From: Bradyrhizobium roseum
GTDB taxonomy: Bacteria; Pseudomonadota; Alphaproteobacteria; Rhizobiales; Xanthobacteraceae
NCBI RefSeq assembly: GCF_030413175.1
Contig: NZ_CP129212.1
Location: 6,424,450 to 6,488,449, forward strand
Direction of reading: 5' to 3'
Length of the DNA: 64,000 bases
Shown here piece by piece: positions 43,740-52,573 of this stretch. Each line of letters opens with the position of its first letter. Positions within the stretch are counted from its first letter, which is position 1. The position numbers were made by a program, and so were the translations under genes. A model generated the notes under the pieces. That model was not told the DNA's origin, searched no databases, and saw nothing but the letters and a program-made list of their open reading frames with translations.

Positions 43740-44732
43740 CTACTCCGCCCTAATCTGCGCATCCTTGACCACCTTGGCCCAGCGCGGGCGATCTTTCGCG
43801 ATCAAATCCGCCAGACGCTGCGGCGGACCGCCTTGCGCGATCAGGCCCTGCTTGCCGAGCAGCGCGCGAACGTTCGGCTCGGCGAGGATCTCGTTGAACG
43901 TCGTGTTGTAGCGATCGACGATTTCTTTCGGTGTGTTGGCCGGCGCGAGGACGCCGTACCACAGATCGACATCGAAGTCGGTGACGCCGAGTTCGGCGAG
44001 CGTCAGCACATCCGGCGCCTGCGGCGCCCGCTGCTGGCTCCCGACGGCGAGGATGCGGATCTGTCCGGCCTCCACCAGTGGAAGCGCGGTGTGGACCGGC
44101 AAGAACATCGCCGACACGTGGCCACCCGCGAGATCCTTCACCGCGCCGGCCGAACCCGAATACGGGATATGCGTGAGATTGATCCGTGCCGTGAGCTTGA
44201 ACAACTCCATGGCGAGATGCTGCGGCGTGCCGCGGCCGGGAGAGGCGTAGTTGATCTCGCCCGGCTTGCTGCGGGCGAGCGCAAGCAACTCCGCAAGCGT
44301 GCTGACGCCGAGCGAGGGGTGAACGACGAGCGCGAGCGCACCGGTCGCGATCTCGGCGATCGGCACGAAATCCTTCTCCGGATCGTAGGGCACCGTCGCA
44401 TAGAGGCTCGCATTCATCACGAACGTATTGACGGTGACCAGCAGGTTCTGGCCGTCGGGCGCCGCGCGCGCTGCCGCCTGCGTGCCGATATTGCCGCTGG
44501 CGCCCGGCTTGTTCTCGACGATGACGGGATGATTCCAGCGCTGCCGCAATTCCTCGCTCAGGAGGCGCGCGAGCAGGTCGGGGCCGGTGCCCGGCGAAAA
44601 GGGGACGTTGAGCCGGATCGGCTGCTGTGACTGTGCCCGGACCTGCCCGGACAACATCGGGACAAAGGCCGCGGCGAGAATCCCCAGCACCCTGCGGCGC
44701 GCATGCATGCCGCTTGCGGAATCGATCGCCAC
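43740..44732 (-). CDS. TctC-type (Bug) binding protein of the IclR island
   Basis: A 330-residue periplasmic binding protein. The signal region MHARRRVLGILAAAFVPMLS follows eight N-terminal residues and has a twin-arginine-like RRR. The body shows IRLNVPFSPGTGPDLLARLL, VENKPGASGNIGTQAAARAAPDG, and THIPYSGSAGAVKDLAGG, typical of TctC. The start is GTG, 6 bases after AGGAG. It is divergent from an IclR regulator, and an IclR-type dyad lies 52 bases before it. No TctAB genes are adjacent. Confidence 0.92.
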   Translation of the reverse strand: MAIDSASGMHARRRVLGILAAAFVPMLSGQVRAQSQQPIRLNVPFSPGTGPDLLARLLSEELRQRWNHPVIVENKPGASGNIGTQAAARAAPDGQNLLVTVNTFVMNASLYATVPYDPEKDFVPIAEIATGALALVVHPSLGVSTLAELLALARSKPGEINYASPGRGTPQHLAMELFKLTARINLTHIPYSGSAGAVKDLAGGHVSAMFLPVHTALPLVEAGQIRILAVGSQQRAPQAPDVLTLAELGVTDFDVDLWYGVLAPANTPKEIVDRYNTTFNEILAEPNVRALLGKQGLIAQGGPPQRLADLIAKDRPRWAKVVKDAQIRAE

Positions 44733-44783
44733 GTTTTTCTCCTATGTTTTTTACCCGCGAGCTCTCTGGCAGCAGGCCTTCTT

Positions 44784-44806
44784 AAAATCTCTATATATGA
44801 GATTTT
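44784..44806. promoter_or_regulatory. IclR operator-like dyad 1
   Basis: AAAATCTC (44784-44791), a 7-base AT spacer, and GAGATTTT (44799-44806) form a perfect palindrome between the divergent TctC and IclR genes. Exactly the same arms and spacing recur at 45710-45732. They are the best candidates for the IclR protein's binding sites. Confidence 0.72.
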
Positions 44807-44948
44807 GATGTATTATGCGTCGATCGCGTAGCAGTTCAAGGTTGATTCTGTCGCACCAGGAAAAGTATCTGCCATCTGCTCATCGGGGCCAGCGCGCCAA
44901 AGGGCAAGCGAAATCAGACCATGCGGCGTGAGGCATGAAGCCGAAGAC

Positions 44949-45707
44949 ATGAAACCGAAGAACAGCCTGGAACGGGTGCTTGCCGTCCTCGAAGTGTTTT
45001 CCGAGGAACGGCTGGAATGGACGCCGGAGGATCTGATGCGCGAGCTCGGCTACAGCCGGCCGACGCTCTACCGCTATTTGAAGATCCTCAAGGACGCCGG
45101 CTTCCTGATGTCGACCCGCAACGCCGGCGTCACGCTGGGGCCGAAGGTCGTCGAGATGGATTATCTGACGCGCCGCTCCGATCCGCTGGTGCTGCGCGGC
45201 GCGCCCTTTCTGAAGCAGTTGACGGCCGACCATTCCTGCACCGCGATGGTGCTGCGCTGGTACGGCAACAAGATTCTCTGCGTGGCGTCTGAATCCTCCA
45301 CGAAAAACCCGATCAGTTCCTATCCGCGCGGCCGGCCGATGCCGCTCGGCCGCGGCGCGATCGCGCGCTCGATCCTGGCGCAATTGCCGCGACCGCGCCT
45401 GATGCCGCTGATCGAACGCAATCTCGCCGACCTGCGCGCCGTCGGTCTCGGCGACACCGCCGAGGACGTGCTGAAGAGCCTGCGGAAGGTTCGCAAGGCG
45501 GGCTTCTGCGTCGCCTATGGCGAGGTCACGCCAGGCGCCGTCGGCATCGCCGCGCCCGTCGTCGACGATCGCGATTATCCTGTTGCCAGCGTCTGCGTCA
45601 CCATTGCCGGCAATCTGGTGACGGGCGCGCAGATCGATCAGATCGGCACTGACGTGCGGCGTGTGGCGTCGCAGATTTCGACCGATCCGTTGAATGGCAA
45701 ACCATAA
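44949..45707 (+). CDS. IclR family transcriptional regulator
   Basis: A 252-residue regulator. The N-terminal winged helix reads SLERVLAVLEVFSEERLEWTPEDLMRELGYSRPTLYRYLKILKDAGFL (read as DLMRELGYSRPTLYRYLKIL for the helix-turn-helix), and the C-terminal effector domain has LGRGAIARSILAQLP and VGIAAPVVDDRDYPVASVCVTI. It likely binds an aromatic acid and controls the genes on both sides through the paired AAAATCTC-N7-GAGATTTT dyads. The chosen ATG lies in frame with a GTG seven codons upstream; the second has stronger family alignment. Confidence 0.9.
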   Translation: MKPKNSLERVLAVLEVFSEERLEWTPEDLMRELGYSRPTLYRYLKILKDAGFLMSTRNAGVTLGPKVVEMDYLTRRSDPLVLRGAPFLKQLTADHSCTAMVLRWYGNKILCVASESSTKNPISSYPRGRPMPLGRGAIARSILAQLPRPRLMPLIERNLADLRAVGLGDTAEDVLKSLRKVRKAGFCVAYGEVTPGAVGIAAPVVDDRDYPVASVCVTIAGNLVTGAQIDQIGTDVRRVASQISTDPLNGKP

Positions 45708-45709
45708 GC

Positions 45710-45732
45710 AAAATCTCACATTACGAGATTTT
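45710..45732. promoter_or_regulatory. IclR operator-like dyad 2
   Basis: AAAATCTC (45710-45717), the spacer ACATTAC, and GAGATTTT (45725-45732) sit 3 bases after the IclR stop and 73 bases before the flavin monooxygenase. Same arms and spacing as dyad 1. This indicates that the monooxygenase operon has its own IclR-controlled promoter. Confidence 0.72.
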
Positions 45733-45804
45733 TCTTGACTATAGGCGAAACCTGTTCTCATTTTCCCTGCCCGCGCGCCAATCAGCCAATCGCAAGAAGC
45801 CAAG

Positions 45805-47406
45805 ATGAACATGCCCGCCGAAACAGCCACGCAGGTCGTCATTGTCGGAGGCGGGCCTGTCGGCCTCGGTCTGGCGATCGACCTCGGGCAGCGCGGCATC
45901 AACTGCGTTCTGGTCGAGCGCTACGTTAGTCCGCAGCCGATCCCGAAGGGTCAGAACCTGACCCAGCGCACGCTCGAACATTTTTACTTCTGGGGCGCGG
46001 AGGCGGAGCTTCGGGCGGCGCGGACGATTCCACCCGACTACGGCATCGGCGGCATGACGTCCTACGGCACGCTGCTCAGCGGCTACCGCTATGACTGGCT
46101 GCAGCGCGAACTGGTGCGGCCCTATTACTTCGCTGACAACGAGCGACTGCCGCAATACGCCACTGAGGCCGTGCTGCGACAGCGCCTGAGCCAATTGCCG
46201 AACGTCGAAACCGTTTATGGCTGGAGCGCTTCCGGCATCGCGCAGGACGCCGCTGGCGCGCAGGTGACGATATCTGAGCGCAACAGCGACCGGCGGCGCA
46301 CGCTGCGGGCGGACTATGTGATCGGCTGCGACGGCAGCCGCTCGCTGGTGCGCGAGGCGGCCGGCATCACCCAGACCCTGACCGACCATGATCGGCTGAT
46401 GGTGCTGCTGGTGTTCCGCTCGACCGGGCTGCACAGACTGCTGGAGCGCTTTCCCAACAAATCGTTCTACAATGTGCTGCATCCGGACCTGAAGGGCTAC
46501 TGGAAGTTCTTCGGCCGCGTCGATCTCGGCACCAGCTGGTTCTTCCACGCGCCGGTGCCGCTCGGCACCACCAAGGACAATTTCGATTTTCGCAGGCTGC
46601 TGCATGAAGCCGTCGGCGAGGAATTCGACGTTGAATTCGAGCATATCGGGTTCTGGGAACTGCGCGTCGCGATCGCCGATCAATATCGTATCGGCCGCGT
46701 CTTCATCGCCGGCGATGCCGCACATAGTCATCCGCCCTATGGCGGATATGGCATCAACACCGGCCTCGAAGACGTCGCTAATCTCGGCTGGAAACTCACG
46801 GCAGCGCTGCAGGGCTGGGCTGGACCGCGTCTTCTGGATAGCTATGGCGAGGAACGCCGGCCGGTGTTCGCGTCGACCGCGCAGGATTTCATCGAGAAGG
46901 CCATCGACAGCGACCGCAAATTTTTAGCCGCATTCGATCCCGCGACCGACAAGGCTGCCTTCGAGGCCGAGTGGCAGGCGCGCTCGTCCGGCGCGCGCTC
47001 GGAGGTGAACTCGTTCGAGCCGAATTACGAGGGCTCCTCGATCGTCGCGGGCCCGCCCGGCGCCGCCTGCAGCGCGATCGGATCGCATCAATTCGTGGCA
47101 CGCGCCGGTCATCATCTGGCGCCGCGCCAGCTTGGGTCGGGTCGCAACGTCTTCGAGGAACTGGGCGACGGATTCACGCTGCTCGATCTCGGCGCGGCGG
47201 AAGCCGCTACCGCCTCGATCGGGCGTGCCGCGGAGGCCAGCGGCGTGCCGTTGAAGCTCGTCAGGGACGACAGCGCAGAAGCGCGGGAATTCTATGAGGC
47301 GGCGCTCGTACTGGTGCGTCCCGATCAGTTCGTCGCCTGGGATTCGGACGGCGATGTCACCGACGCGGAGCGCATCATTCGCCGCGTCGTGGGCGGCCAT
47401 CCCTGA
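45805..47406 (+). CDS. FAD-dependent aromatic hydroxylase, copy 1
   Basis: A 533-residue class A flavoprotein monooxygenase (phenol hydroxylase / PHBH-like). It has the FAD-binding VVIVGGGPVGLGLAIDLGQRG near residue 11 (read as VIVGGGPVGLGLAIDLG), the DG motif VIGCDGSRSLVREAAG, and the GD motif GRVFIAGDAAHSHPPYGGYG. A C-terminal thioredoxin-like tail is present. It should use NAD(P)H and O2 to hydroxylate an aromatic ring. It is the first gene after the second IclR dyad, followed at 73 bases by a ThDP enzyme, as in an aromatic-acid operon. Confidence 0.9.
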   Translation: MNMPAETATQVVIVGGGPVGLGLAIDLGQRGINCVLVERYVSPQPIPKGQNLTQRTLEHFYFWGAEAELRAARTIPPDYGIGGMTSYGTLLSGYRYDWLQRELVRPYYFADNERLPQYATEAVLRQRLSQLPNVETVYGWSASGIAQDAAGAQVTISERNSDRRRTLRADYVIGCDGSRSLVREAAGITQTLTDHDRLMVLLVFRSTGLHRLLERFPNKSFYNVLHPDLKGYWKFFGRVDLGTSWFFHAPVPLGTTKDNFDFRRLLHEAVGEEFDVEFEHIGFWELRVAIADQYRIGRVFIAGDAAHSHPPYGGYGINTGLEDVANLGWKLTAALQGWAGPRLLDSYGEERRPVFASTAQDFIEKAIDSDRKFLAAFDPATDKAAFEAEWQARSSGARSEVNSFEPNYEGSSIVAGPPGAACSAIGSHQFVARAGHHLAPRQLGSGRNVFEELGDGFTLLDLGAAEAATASIGRAAEASGVPLKLVRDDSAEAREFYEAALVLVRPDQFVAWDSDGDVTDAERIIRRVVGGHP

Positions 47407-47479
47407 CAGAATACGCCAGCGCCGTCGTCGAACAAGAACAGGCCCAAAGGCCGGCAAGAAAACACAAGGAGAAAGGCCC

Positions 47480-49213
47480 GTGAGCCGCCGCAGTGCCGCG
47501 CATTATTTCCTCGAAGGTCTGGTCGACCTCGGCGTCGACTATATCTTCGCCAATCTCGGCACCGATCATGTCTCGCTGATCGAGGAGATCGCGCGCTGGG
47601 ATCGCGAGGGCCGCAAGCATCCGGAAGTCATCCTCTGCCCGCACGAGATCGTCGCCGTCCACATGGCCGGTGGCTATGCGCTGGCGACCGGCAAGGGACA
47701 AGCGGTGTTCGTGCATGTCGACGCCGGCACGGCGAACGCCTGCATGGCGATCCAGAACCTGTTTCGCTATCGGCTACCGGTCATGCTGTTCGCCGGGCGT
47801 GCGCCCTTCACGCTGCACGGCGAACTGACGGGATCGCGCGATACCTATGTGCACTTCGTGCAGGACCCCTTCGACATCGCCAGCATCGTGCGCCCGTATG
47901 TGAAATGGGAATACTCCCTGCCCTCCGGCGTCGTCGTGAAGGAAGCGCTCGCCCGCGCCGGCGCCTTCATGCACAGCGATCCGCCCGGACCGGTCTACAT
48001 GATGCTGCCGCGCGAGACGCTGGCGGAAGAATGGGACGAGGCCCAGATGCCTTCCTACAATCCTGCGCGCTATGGCGGCGTCGCGGCGGGTGGCATCGAT
48101 CCCGCCCGGGTCGAAGCCATCGCCACGCGCCTGATGGCGGCGGAAAACCCGATCGCACTGACGGCCTACCTCGGACGCAACACGGAGGCGGTCGCGGTGC
48201 TGGAGCGCCTGGCGCTGGCCTGCGGTATCCGGATCGCAGAGTTCAACTCGATCGATCTCAACGTTTCGCAGGATTCACCCTGCTTCGCCGGTTTCGATCC
48301 GATGCCGCTGCTGGAACATGCCGACGTCGGATTACTGCTCGACACCGACGTGCCCTTTGTGCCGCAATACGCCAAGCGCATCGAGGCCATCGACTGGATC
48401 CAGATCGACATCGATCCGCTGAAATCGGATTTTCCGATGTGGGGTTTTCCGACCGACATCAGGGTGCAGGCCGATTGTGCGACGGTCCTGCGCCAGGTGC
48501 TGGAAGTGATCGCGGCACGCGCCGATAACGGCTATCGCAAGCGCGTCATCGACCGCATTGCCGGCTGGAGCGGTACGCGCGAGGCCGCTGACAAGCGGCG
48601 TGCCGCTGCTGCCGCCAACAAGGGCACGCCGGGCGCAATCGGCGCGCCCTATCTGTTTGCGACCCTGAACCGCGCGCTGTCGCAGGACGATATCGTCGTC
48701 AACGAGGCGATCCGCAATGCGCCGCTGGTGCAGGAGCATATCCGCCGCACGCAGCCGGGCAGCTATGTCGGCCTCGCCGGCGGCGGGCTCGGCTTTTCCG
48801 GCGGCATGGCGCTCGGGTTGAAGCTGGCGCAGCCGGAGCGGCGCATCGTGCAGATCATCGGCGACGGCGGCTTTCATTTCTCCTCGCCGGATTCGGTGTT
48901 CGCCGTCGCCCAGCAGTATCAAATTCCGATTTTCACGGTCGTGCTCGACAATGGCGGCTGGCAGGCGGTGAAATCGTCGGTGCAGCGGGTCTATCCGAAG
49001 GGCGTCGCAGCCGAGACCAATTCCTTTCAATCGCAGTTGCGTTCGGGCCGGCAAGGCGAGCGGCGGAGCTTTTCCGACATCGGCCGCGCGTTCGGCGCAC
49101 ATGCGGAATTCGTCCGCGAGCCGGATGAACTCGCGGCCGCCACCGCGCGCTGCCTCGCCGCGGTCGATGGCGGGATCGCCGCGGTCCTGCATGTTCAGAT
49201 TACGCCGCTGTAG
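47480..49213 (+). CDS. ThDP-dependent enzyme (acetolactate synthase-like large subunit)
   Basis: A 577-residue thiamin-diphosphate enzyme. It starts MSRRSAAHYFLEGLVDLGVD, with the activating Glu in CPHEIVAVHMAGGYALATG, then the middle FAD/nucleotide-like domain, and the C-terminal ThDP motif IIGDGGFHFSSPDSVF with LDNGGWQAV. It is distinct from the benzoylformate-decarboxylase-like enzyme at 22.5 kb. Its place between two FAD hydroxylases suggests decarboxylation or ligation of a ring-derived 2-oxo acid. GTG start after AAGGAG; the open frame upstream overlaps the previous gene and is not used. Confidence 0.88.
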   Translation: MSRRSAAHYFLEGLVDLGVDYIFANLGTDHVSLIEEIARWDREGRKHPEVILCPHEIVAVHMAGGYALATGKGQAVFVHVDAGTANACMAIQNLFRYRLPVMLFAGRAPFTLHGELTGSRDTYVHFVQDPFDIASIVRPYVKWEYSLPSGVVVKEALARAGAFMHSDPPGPVYMMLPRETLAEEWDEAQMPSYNPARYGGVAAGGIDPARVEAIATRLMAAENPIALTAYLGRNTEAVAVLERLALACGIRIAEFNSIDLNVSQDSPCFAGFDPMPLLEHADVGLLLDTDVPFVPQYAKRIEAIDWIQIDIDPLKSDFPMWGFPTDIRVQADCATVLRQVLEVIAARADNGYRKRVIDRIAGWSGTREAADKRRAAAAANKGTPGAIGAPYLFATLNRALSQDDIVVNEAIRNAPLVQEHIRRTQPGSYVGLAGGGLGFSGGMALGLKLAQPERRIVQIIGDGGFHFSSPDSVFAVAQQYQIPIFTVVLDNGGWQAVKSSVQRVYPKGVAAETNSFQSQLRSGRQGERRSFSDIGRAFGAHAEFVREPDELAAATARCLAAVDGGIAAVLHVQITPL

Positions 49214-49278
49214 CGGTCAACGTTTTTTGGTCGCGTGCCGCCAAGAGCACGGGCGAAATAACTACTCAGGAGGAAACC

Positions 49279-50250
49279 ATGAAGACATTCTACCGCGTGG
49301 CCGTCGCCGCCCTCTGTTCGGGCCTGCCCGGCTACACGCCGGCTCTCGCCCAGGCGCAATATCCTGACCGGCCCATTCGCATCGTTGTCGGTTTCACGCC
49401 CGGTGGCGGCAACGACATCATCGCGCGCGTGTTCGGGCAAAAACTGTCGGAAAGCCTCGGCCAACCGGTCATCATCGAGAACAAGCCCGGCGCCGGCGCG
49501 ATCCTCGCCACCGAATATGTCGCGCGGTCCGCGCCCGACGGCTACACGCTGCTGGTCGGCGCCAGCGGCGCCATGGTGATCAATCCGGCCGTCTATGAGA
49601 AACTGAATTACGACACGATGCGGGACTTCAAGCCGGTGTCCGAACTCGGATCGTTTCCGCTGATCCTGATCGTCAACGCGAAATCGCCGCTCAAGTCGCT
49701 GGCCGATCTCGTCGCCTACGCCAAGGCCAATCCCGACAAGGCGAATTACTCGAGTTCGTCTGCCGCCTTCCAGCTCGCGACCGAGCTGTTCAAGCAGAAG
49801 ACCGGCGTGCCGATGCAGATGATCCCCTACAAGGGCGCCAACGATTCCGTGACCGCCGTCATCTCGGGCGAAGTCACCGCGACCATCGCCGATGCAGGAC
49901 CTGTGACCAGCCAGGTCAACGGCGGAATGGCCCGCGCGCTCGCCGTGGCCGCGCCGGCGCGGGCCGAGAGTTTGCCCGACGTGCCGACGATGAAGGAAGC
50001 CGGCGCCGACGTCGAAGCCGTGTTGTGGAGCGGCATCTTCGTGCCGGCGGCGACGCCACCCGAAATCGTCGGCAAGCTGGAGGCCGAATTCGTCCGCATC
50101 GCGCGGCTGCCCGACGTGGTCTCCCGCCTCAAGCTGCTCAATATCGATTCGGTCGGCAATTCCTCGGCGGAATTTTCGCGGATCATCGCGGCCGATCTCG
50201 AGCGCTGGAAGGCGGTCGCGCGCGCCGGCAACATCAAGATCGCCCAGTAG
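49279..50250 (+). CDS. TctC-type (Bug) binding protein
   Basis: A 323-residue periplasmic binding protein with a signal peptide (MKTFYRVAVAALCSGLPGYT, cleavage near ALA-QA), the hallmark YPDRPIRIVVGFTPGGGNDI, IENKPGAGAILATEYVARSAPDG, and MIPYKGANDSVTAVISG. AGGAGG precedes the ATG. It lies inside the aromatic island between the ThDP enzyme and the second hydroxylase, so it should bind the aromatic or related carboxylate. No membrane subunits accompany it; the TctAB pair at 17-19 kb may serve it. Confidence 0.92.
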   Translation: MKTFYRVAVAALCSGLPGYTPALAQAQYPDRPIRIVVGFTPGGGNDIIARVFGQKLSESLGQPVIIENKPGAGAILATEYVARSAPDGYTLLVGASGAMVINPAVYEKLNYDTMRDFKPVSELGSFPLILIVNAKSPLKSLADLVAYAKANPDKANYSSSSAAFQLATELFKQKTGVPMQMIPYKGANDSVTAVISGEVTATIADAGPVTSQVNGGMARALAVAAPARAESLPDVPTMKEAGADVEAVLWSGIFVPAATPPEIVGKLEAEFVRIARLPDVVSRLKLLNIDSVGNSSAEFSRIIAADLERWKAVARAGNIKIAQ

Positions 50251-50264
50251 GACAGGTAAGCTTC

Positions 50265-51914
50265 ATGACGGATCGGGTTGAGACGCAGGTTCTTGTCGTT
50301 GGCGGCGGTCCGGTCGGACTGACGCTGGCGATGGATCTGGCGCGGCGGGGAATCCGGACGGTCGTAGCCGAACTGCGGCACAAGGGCGAGCCGCCGAGCG
50401 TGAAATGCAACCACGTCTCGGCGCGCTCCATGGAAATTTTTCGGCGTCTCGGCGTCGCCAAGGCGATCCGGGACGCCGGCCTGCCGGCCGACTACCCCAA
50501 CGACGTTTCGTATCGGGTCAGCTTCACCGGCAAGGAGCTGTCGCGCATCCCGATTCCGTGCCGGCGCGACCGCTACACGGCGACCGGCGGTCCGGACACC
50601 TGGTGGCCGACCGCCGAGCCGCCGCACCGGATCAACCAGATCTATCTCGAACCGACGCTGTCCGCCCACGCCGAGACGATCCCCGGCCTCACGCTGCTCC
50701 ATCGTGTCGAGATCACCGGCTTTGAGCAAACGCCCGACGGCGTCACCGCGCAAGGTACCCGGCTCGACAACAACCAGCCGATCACGATCCGCGCCGACTT
50801 CCTCGTCGGCTGCGACGGCGGACGCTCGGCCGTTCGCCGGGCGATCGGCGCCACGCTGGCCGGCACCGCGGAAGTTCAGCGCGTGCAATCAACCTATATC
50901 CGCGCGCCCTCGCTGCTTGCGAGGAGCGACCTGAAACCGTCCTGGGCCACGTTCTCGCTCAACCCCGTCCGCTCCGGCAACGTCTATGCGATCGACGGCC
51001 GCGAGACCTGGCTGGTGCATAATTACCTGAAGCCCGACGAGCACGAATTCGACTCGGTGGACCGCGACTGGGCGCTGCGAAAGATCCTCGGTGTCGGCGA
51101 CGATTTTTCATACGAGATCCTGCGCAAGGAGGACTGGATCGGCCGCCGGCTGGTCGCCGACAAGTTTCGCGAAGGCCGCGTGTTCATTTGTGGCGACGCC
51201 GCCCATCTGTGGGTGCCGATGGCGGGCTATGGCATGAATGCCGGCATTGCGGACGCGACCAATCTGGCGTGGCTGCTGGCCGCGCATCTGTCGGGCTGGG
51301 CGCCCGCCGAAATCCTCGATGCGCATGAAGCCGAGCGCCTGCCCATCACCGAGCAGGTATCGATGTTTGCGATGAACCACGCGCTGTCGCTGTCGCGCCA
51401 GCGAAGCGAAGTCCCCCACAATATCGATGCCGACGACGAGGCCGGCACGCAGGCGCGGATGGCGCTGGGCAAACAGGCCTATGATCTGAACGTTCAGCAG
51501 TACTGCTGCGGCGGGCTGAACTTCGGCTACTACTATGACAAGTCGCCAATCATCGCCTACGACGAAGCCACGCCGCCGGCTTACGGCATGGCGGACTTCA
51601 CGCCATCGACGGTGCCGGGCTGCCGCGTCCCGCACATCTGGCTGGACGATGGACGCTCGCTCTATGACGCGCTGGGGCCGGATTACACGCTAATGCGCTT
51701 CGACAGCGCCATCGATGTTTCGGACTTCATGTCGGAAGCGGCGCGCGCGCGGGTGCCCATCAAGCTGCTGGATGTGACGGCGAGCGAAGGTGGCGGCGCG
51801 TACGATCGTTCGCTGGTGCTGGCGCGGCCCGATCAGCATGTTGCATGGCGGGGCAATCGAGCGCCGGAGAATTCCCGGCAACTGGTGGCATTGATTTCGG
51901 GGCGGCAAGCTTAG
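50265..51914 (+). CDS. FAD-dependent aromatic hydroxylase, copy 2
   Basis: A 549-residue class A flavoprotein monooxygenase: QVLVVGGGPVGLTLAMDLARRG near residue 8 (read as VLVVGGGPVGLTLAMDLA), the DG motif FLVGCDGGRSAVRRAIG, and the GD motif GRVFICGDAAHLWVPMAGYGMN. It resembles MhpA/3-hydroxyphenylpropionate- and TetX-like hydroxylases. A TctC-family binding protein precedes it at 14 bases, so it closes the operon. The C-terminal thioredoxin-like tail is present. Substrate unassigned; the tandem of two such enzymes suggests two successive ring hydroxylations. Confidence 0.9.
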   Translation: MTDRVETQVLVVGGGPVGLTLAMDLARRGIRTVVAELRHKGEPPSVKCNHVSARSMEIFRRLGVAKAIRDAGLPADYPNDVSYRVSFTGKELSRIPIPCRRDRYTATGGPDTWWPTAEPPHRINQIYLEPTLSAHAETIPGLTLLHRVEITGFEQTPDGVTAQGTRLDNNQPITIRADFLVGCDGGRSAVRRAIGATLAGTAEVQRVQSTYIRAPSLLARSDLKPSWATFSLNPVRSGNVYAIDGRETWLVHNYLKPDEHEFDSVDRDWALRKILGVGDDFSYEILRKEDWIGRRLVADKFREGRVFICGDAAHLWVPMAGYGMNAGIADATNLAWLLAAHLSGWAPAEILDAHEAERLPITEQVSMFAMNHALSLSRQRSEVPHNIDADDEAGTQARMALGKQAYDLNVQQYCCGGLNFGYYYDKSPIIAYDEATPPAYGMADFTPSTVPGCRVPHIWLDDGRSLYDALGPDYTLMRFDSAIDVSDFMSEAARARVPIKLLDVTASEGGGAYDRSLVLARPDQHVAWRGNRAPENSRQLVALISGRQA

Positions 51915-52363
51915 CTCGCCTTCGGAGGCGGACGACAAGGCGTCCAACTCCGCTCCATGGGGCTGGGGGGCTATGAAAATGGAGCGGAGCTACTCGGGAC
52001 ACAACTAACGCCAACGACACCAATGTGCCGCGAGTTACGGGCGCGCGAGAGGCGGAATTGTGGAGCGCGATCGAGCAAATAGGGAAAGTTGGTGTTGAGC
52101 GCGGCCTTCTTTACTAACGAATCGTTAACGCCGGTGCGCCGTCGCAAAATATCGCCTCTGCTGAGCTAGATTGCGTGGGACCAGGTTCGCAAACGCATCG
52201 AGGCGCTCGATTCGGTCGTCGCTTTAGCGAGAAAGCTTACGAACGAGCGCCGATGATGGAGCCCGCCTTCGCCAAACGGCTCCGGCGTGGCAGCCTTCGC
52301 TTGCTTCGCTACGATAGAGTTGAGGCTGGCTTGCCCAGCCGTGCTTGCGAAGCAAGCGAAGGC
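51915..52363. other. Intergenic region upstream of tRNA-Val repeat
   Basis: 449 bases between the second hydroxylase and the tRNA gene. Apart from the nested inverted repeat at 52292-52364 I see no coding or RNA signal. Open frames on either strand are Arg/Ser-rich and lack ribosome sites. Confidence 0.4.
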
Positions 52364-52364
52364 T
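52292..52364. repeat. Nested inverted repeat abutting tRNA-Val
   Basis: AGCCTTCGCTTGCTTCGC (52292-52309) and GCGAAGCAAGCGAAGGCT (52347-52364) are perfect 18-bp complements. Inside them GGCTGG (52324-52329) pairs with CCAGCC (52335-52340). The right arm ends one base inside the tRNA CCA. On the minus strand it follows the tRNA at once, so it could shape 3' processing or terminate transcription. Confidence 0.8.
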
Positions 52365-52438
52365 GGTGGGCGCGACAGGGATCGAACCTGTGACCCCTTC
52401 CATGTCAAGGAAGTGCTCTCCCGCTGAGCTACGCGCCC
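52364..52438 (-). tRNA. tRNA-Val (GAC)
   Basis: A 75-nucleotide tRNA on the minus strand including an encoded CCA. The acceptor arms GGGCGCG and CGCGCCC pair fully, followed by A-CCA. The D arm, GTAGCTCAGCGGGAGAGC, is standard. The anticodon loop, TTGACAT, between CTTCC and GGAAG gives anticodon GAC (Val). The T arm holds GGTTCGATCC. It lies 135 bases downstream of cpdR on the same strand. Confidence 0.95.
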
Positions 52439-52573
52439 TGGATCGGATGACCAAATCATCCCGCTCCAGCTTTAGATCGTATTGGGTGGCGTCCGTATAT
52501 CGGCTCCAAAGCGCCCCCGCAAGGATGCTTGGACGTAATTTCCGGAGTGTTTCGGACCCAAAAGGCGGCCTGA

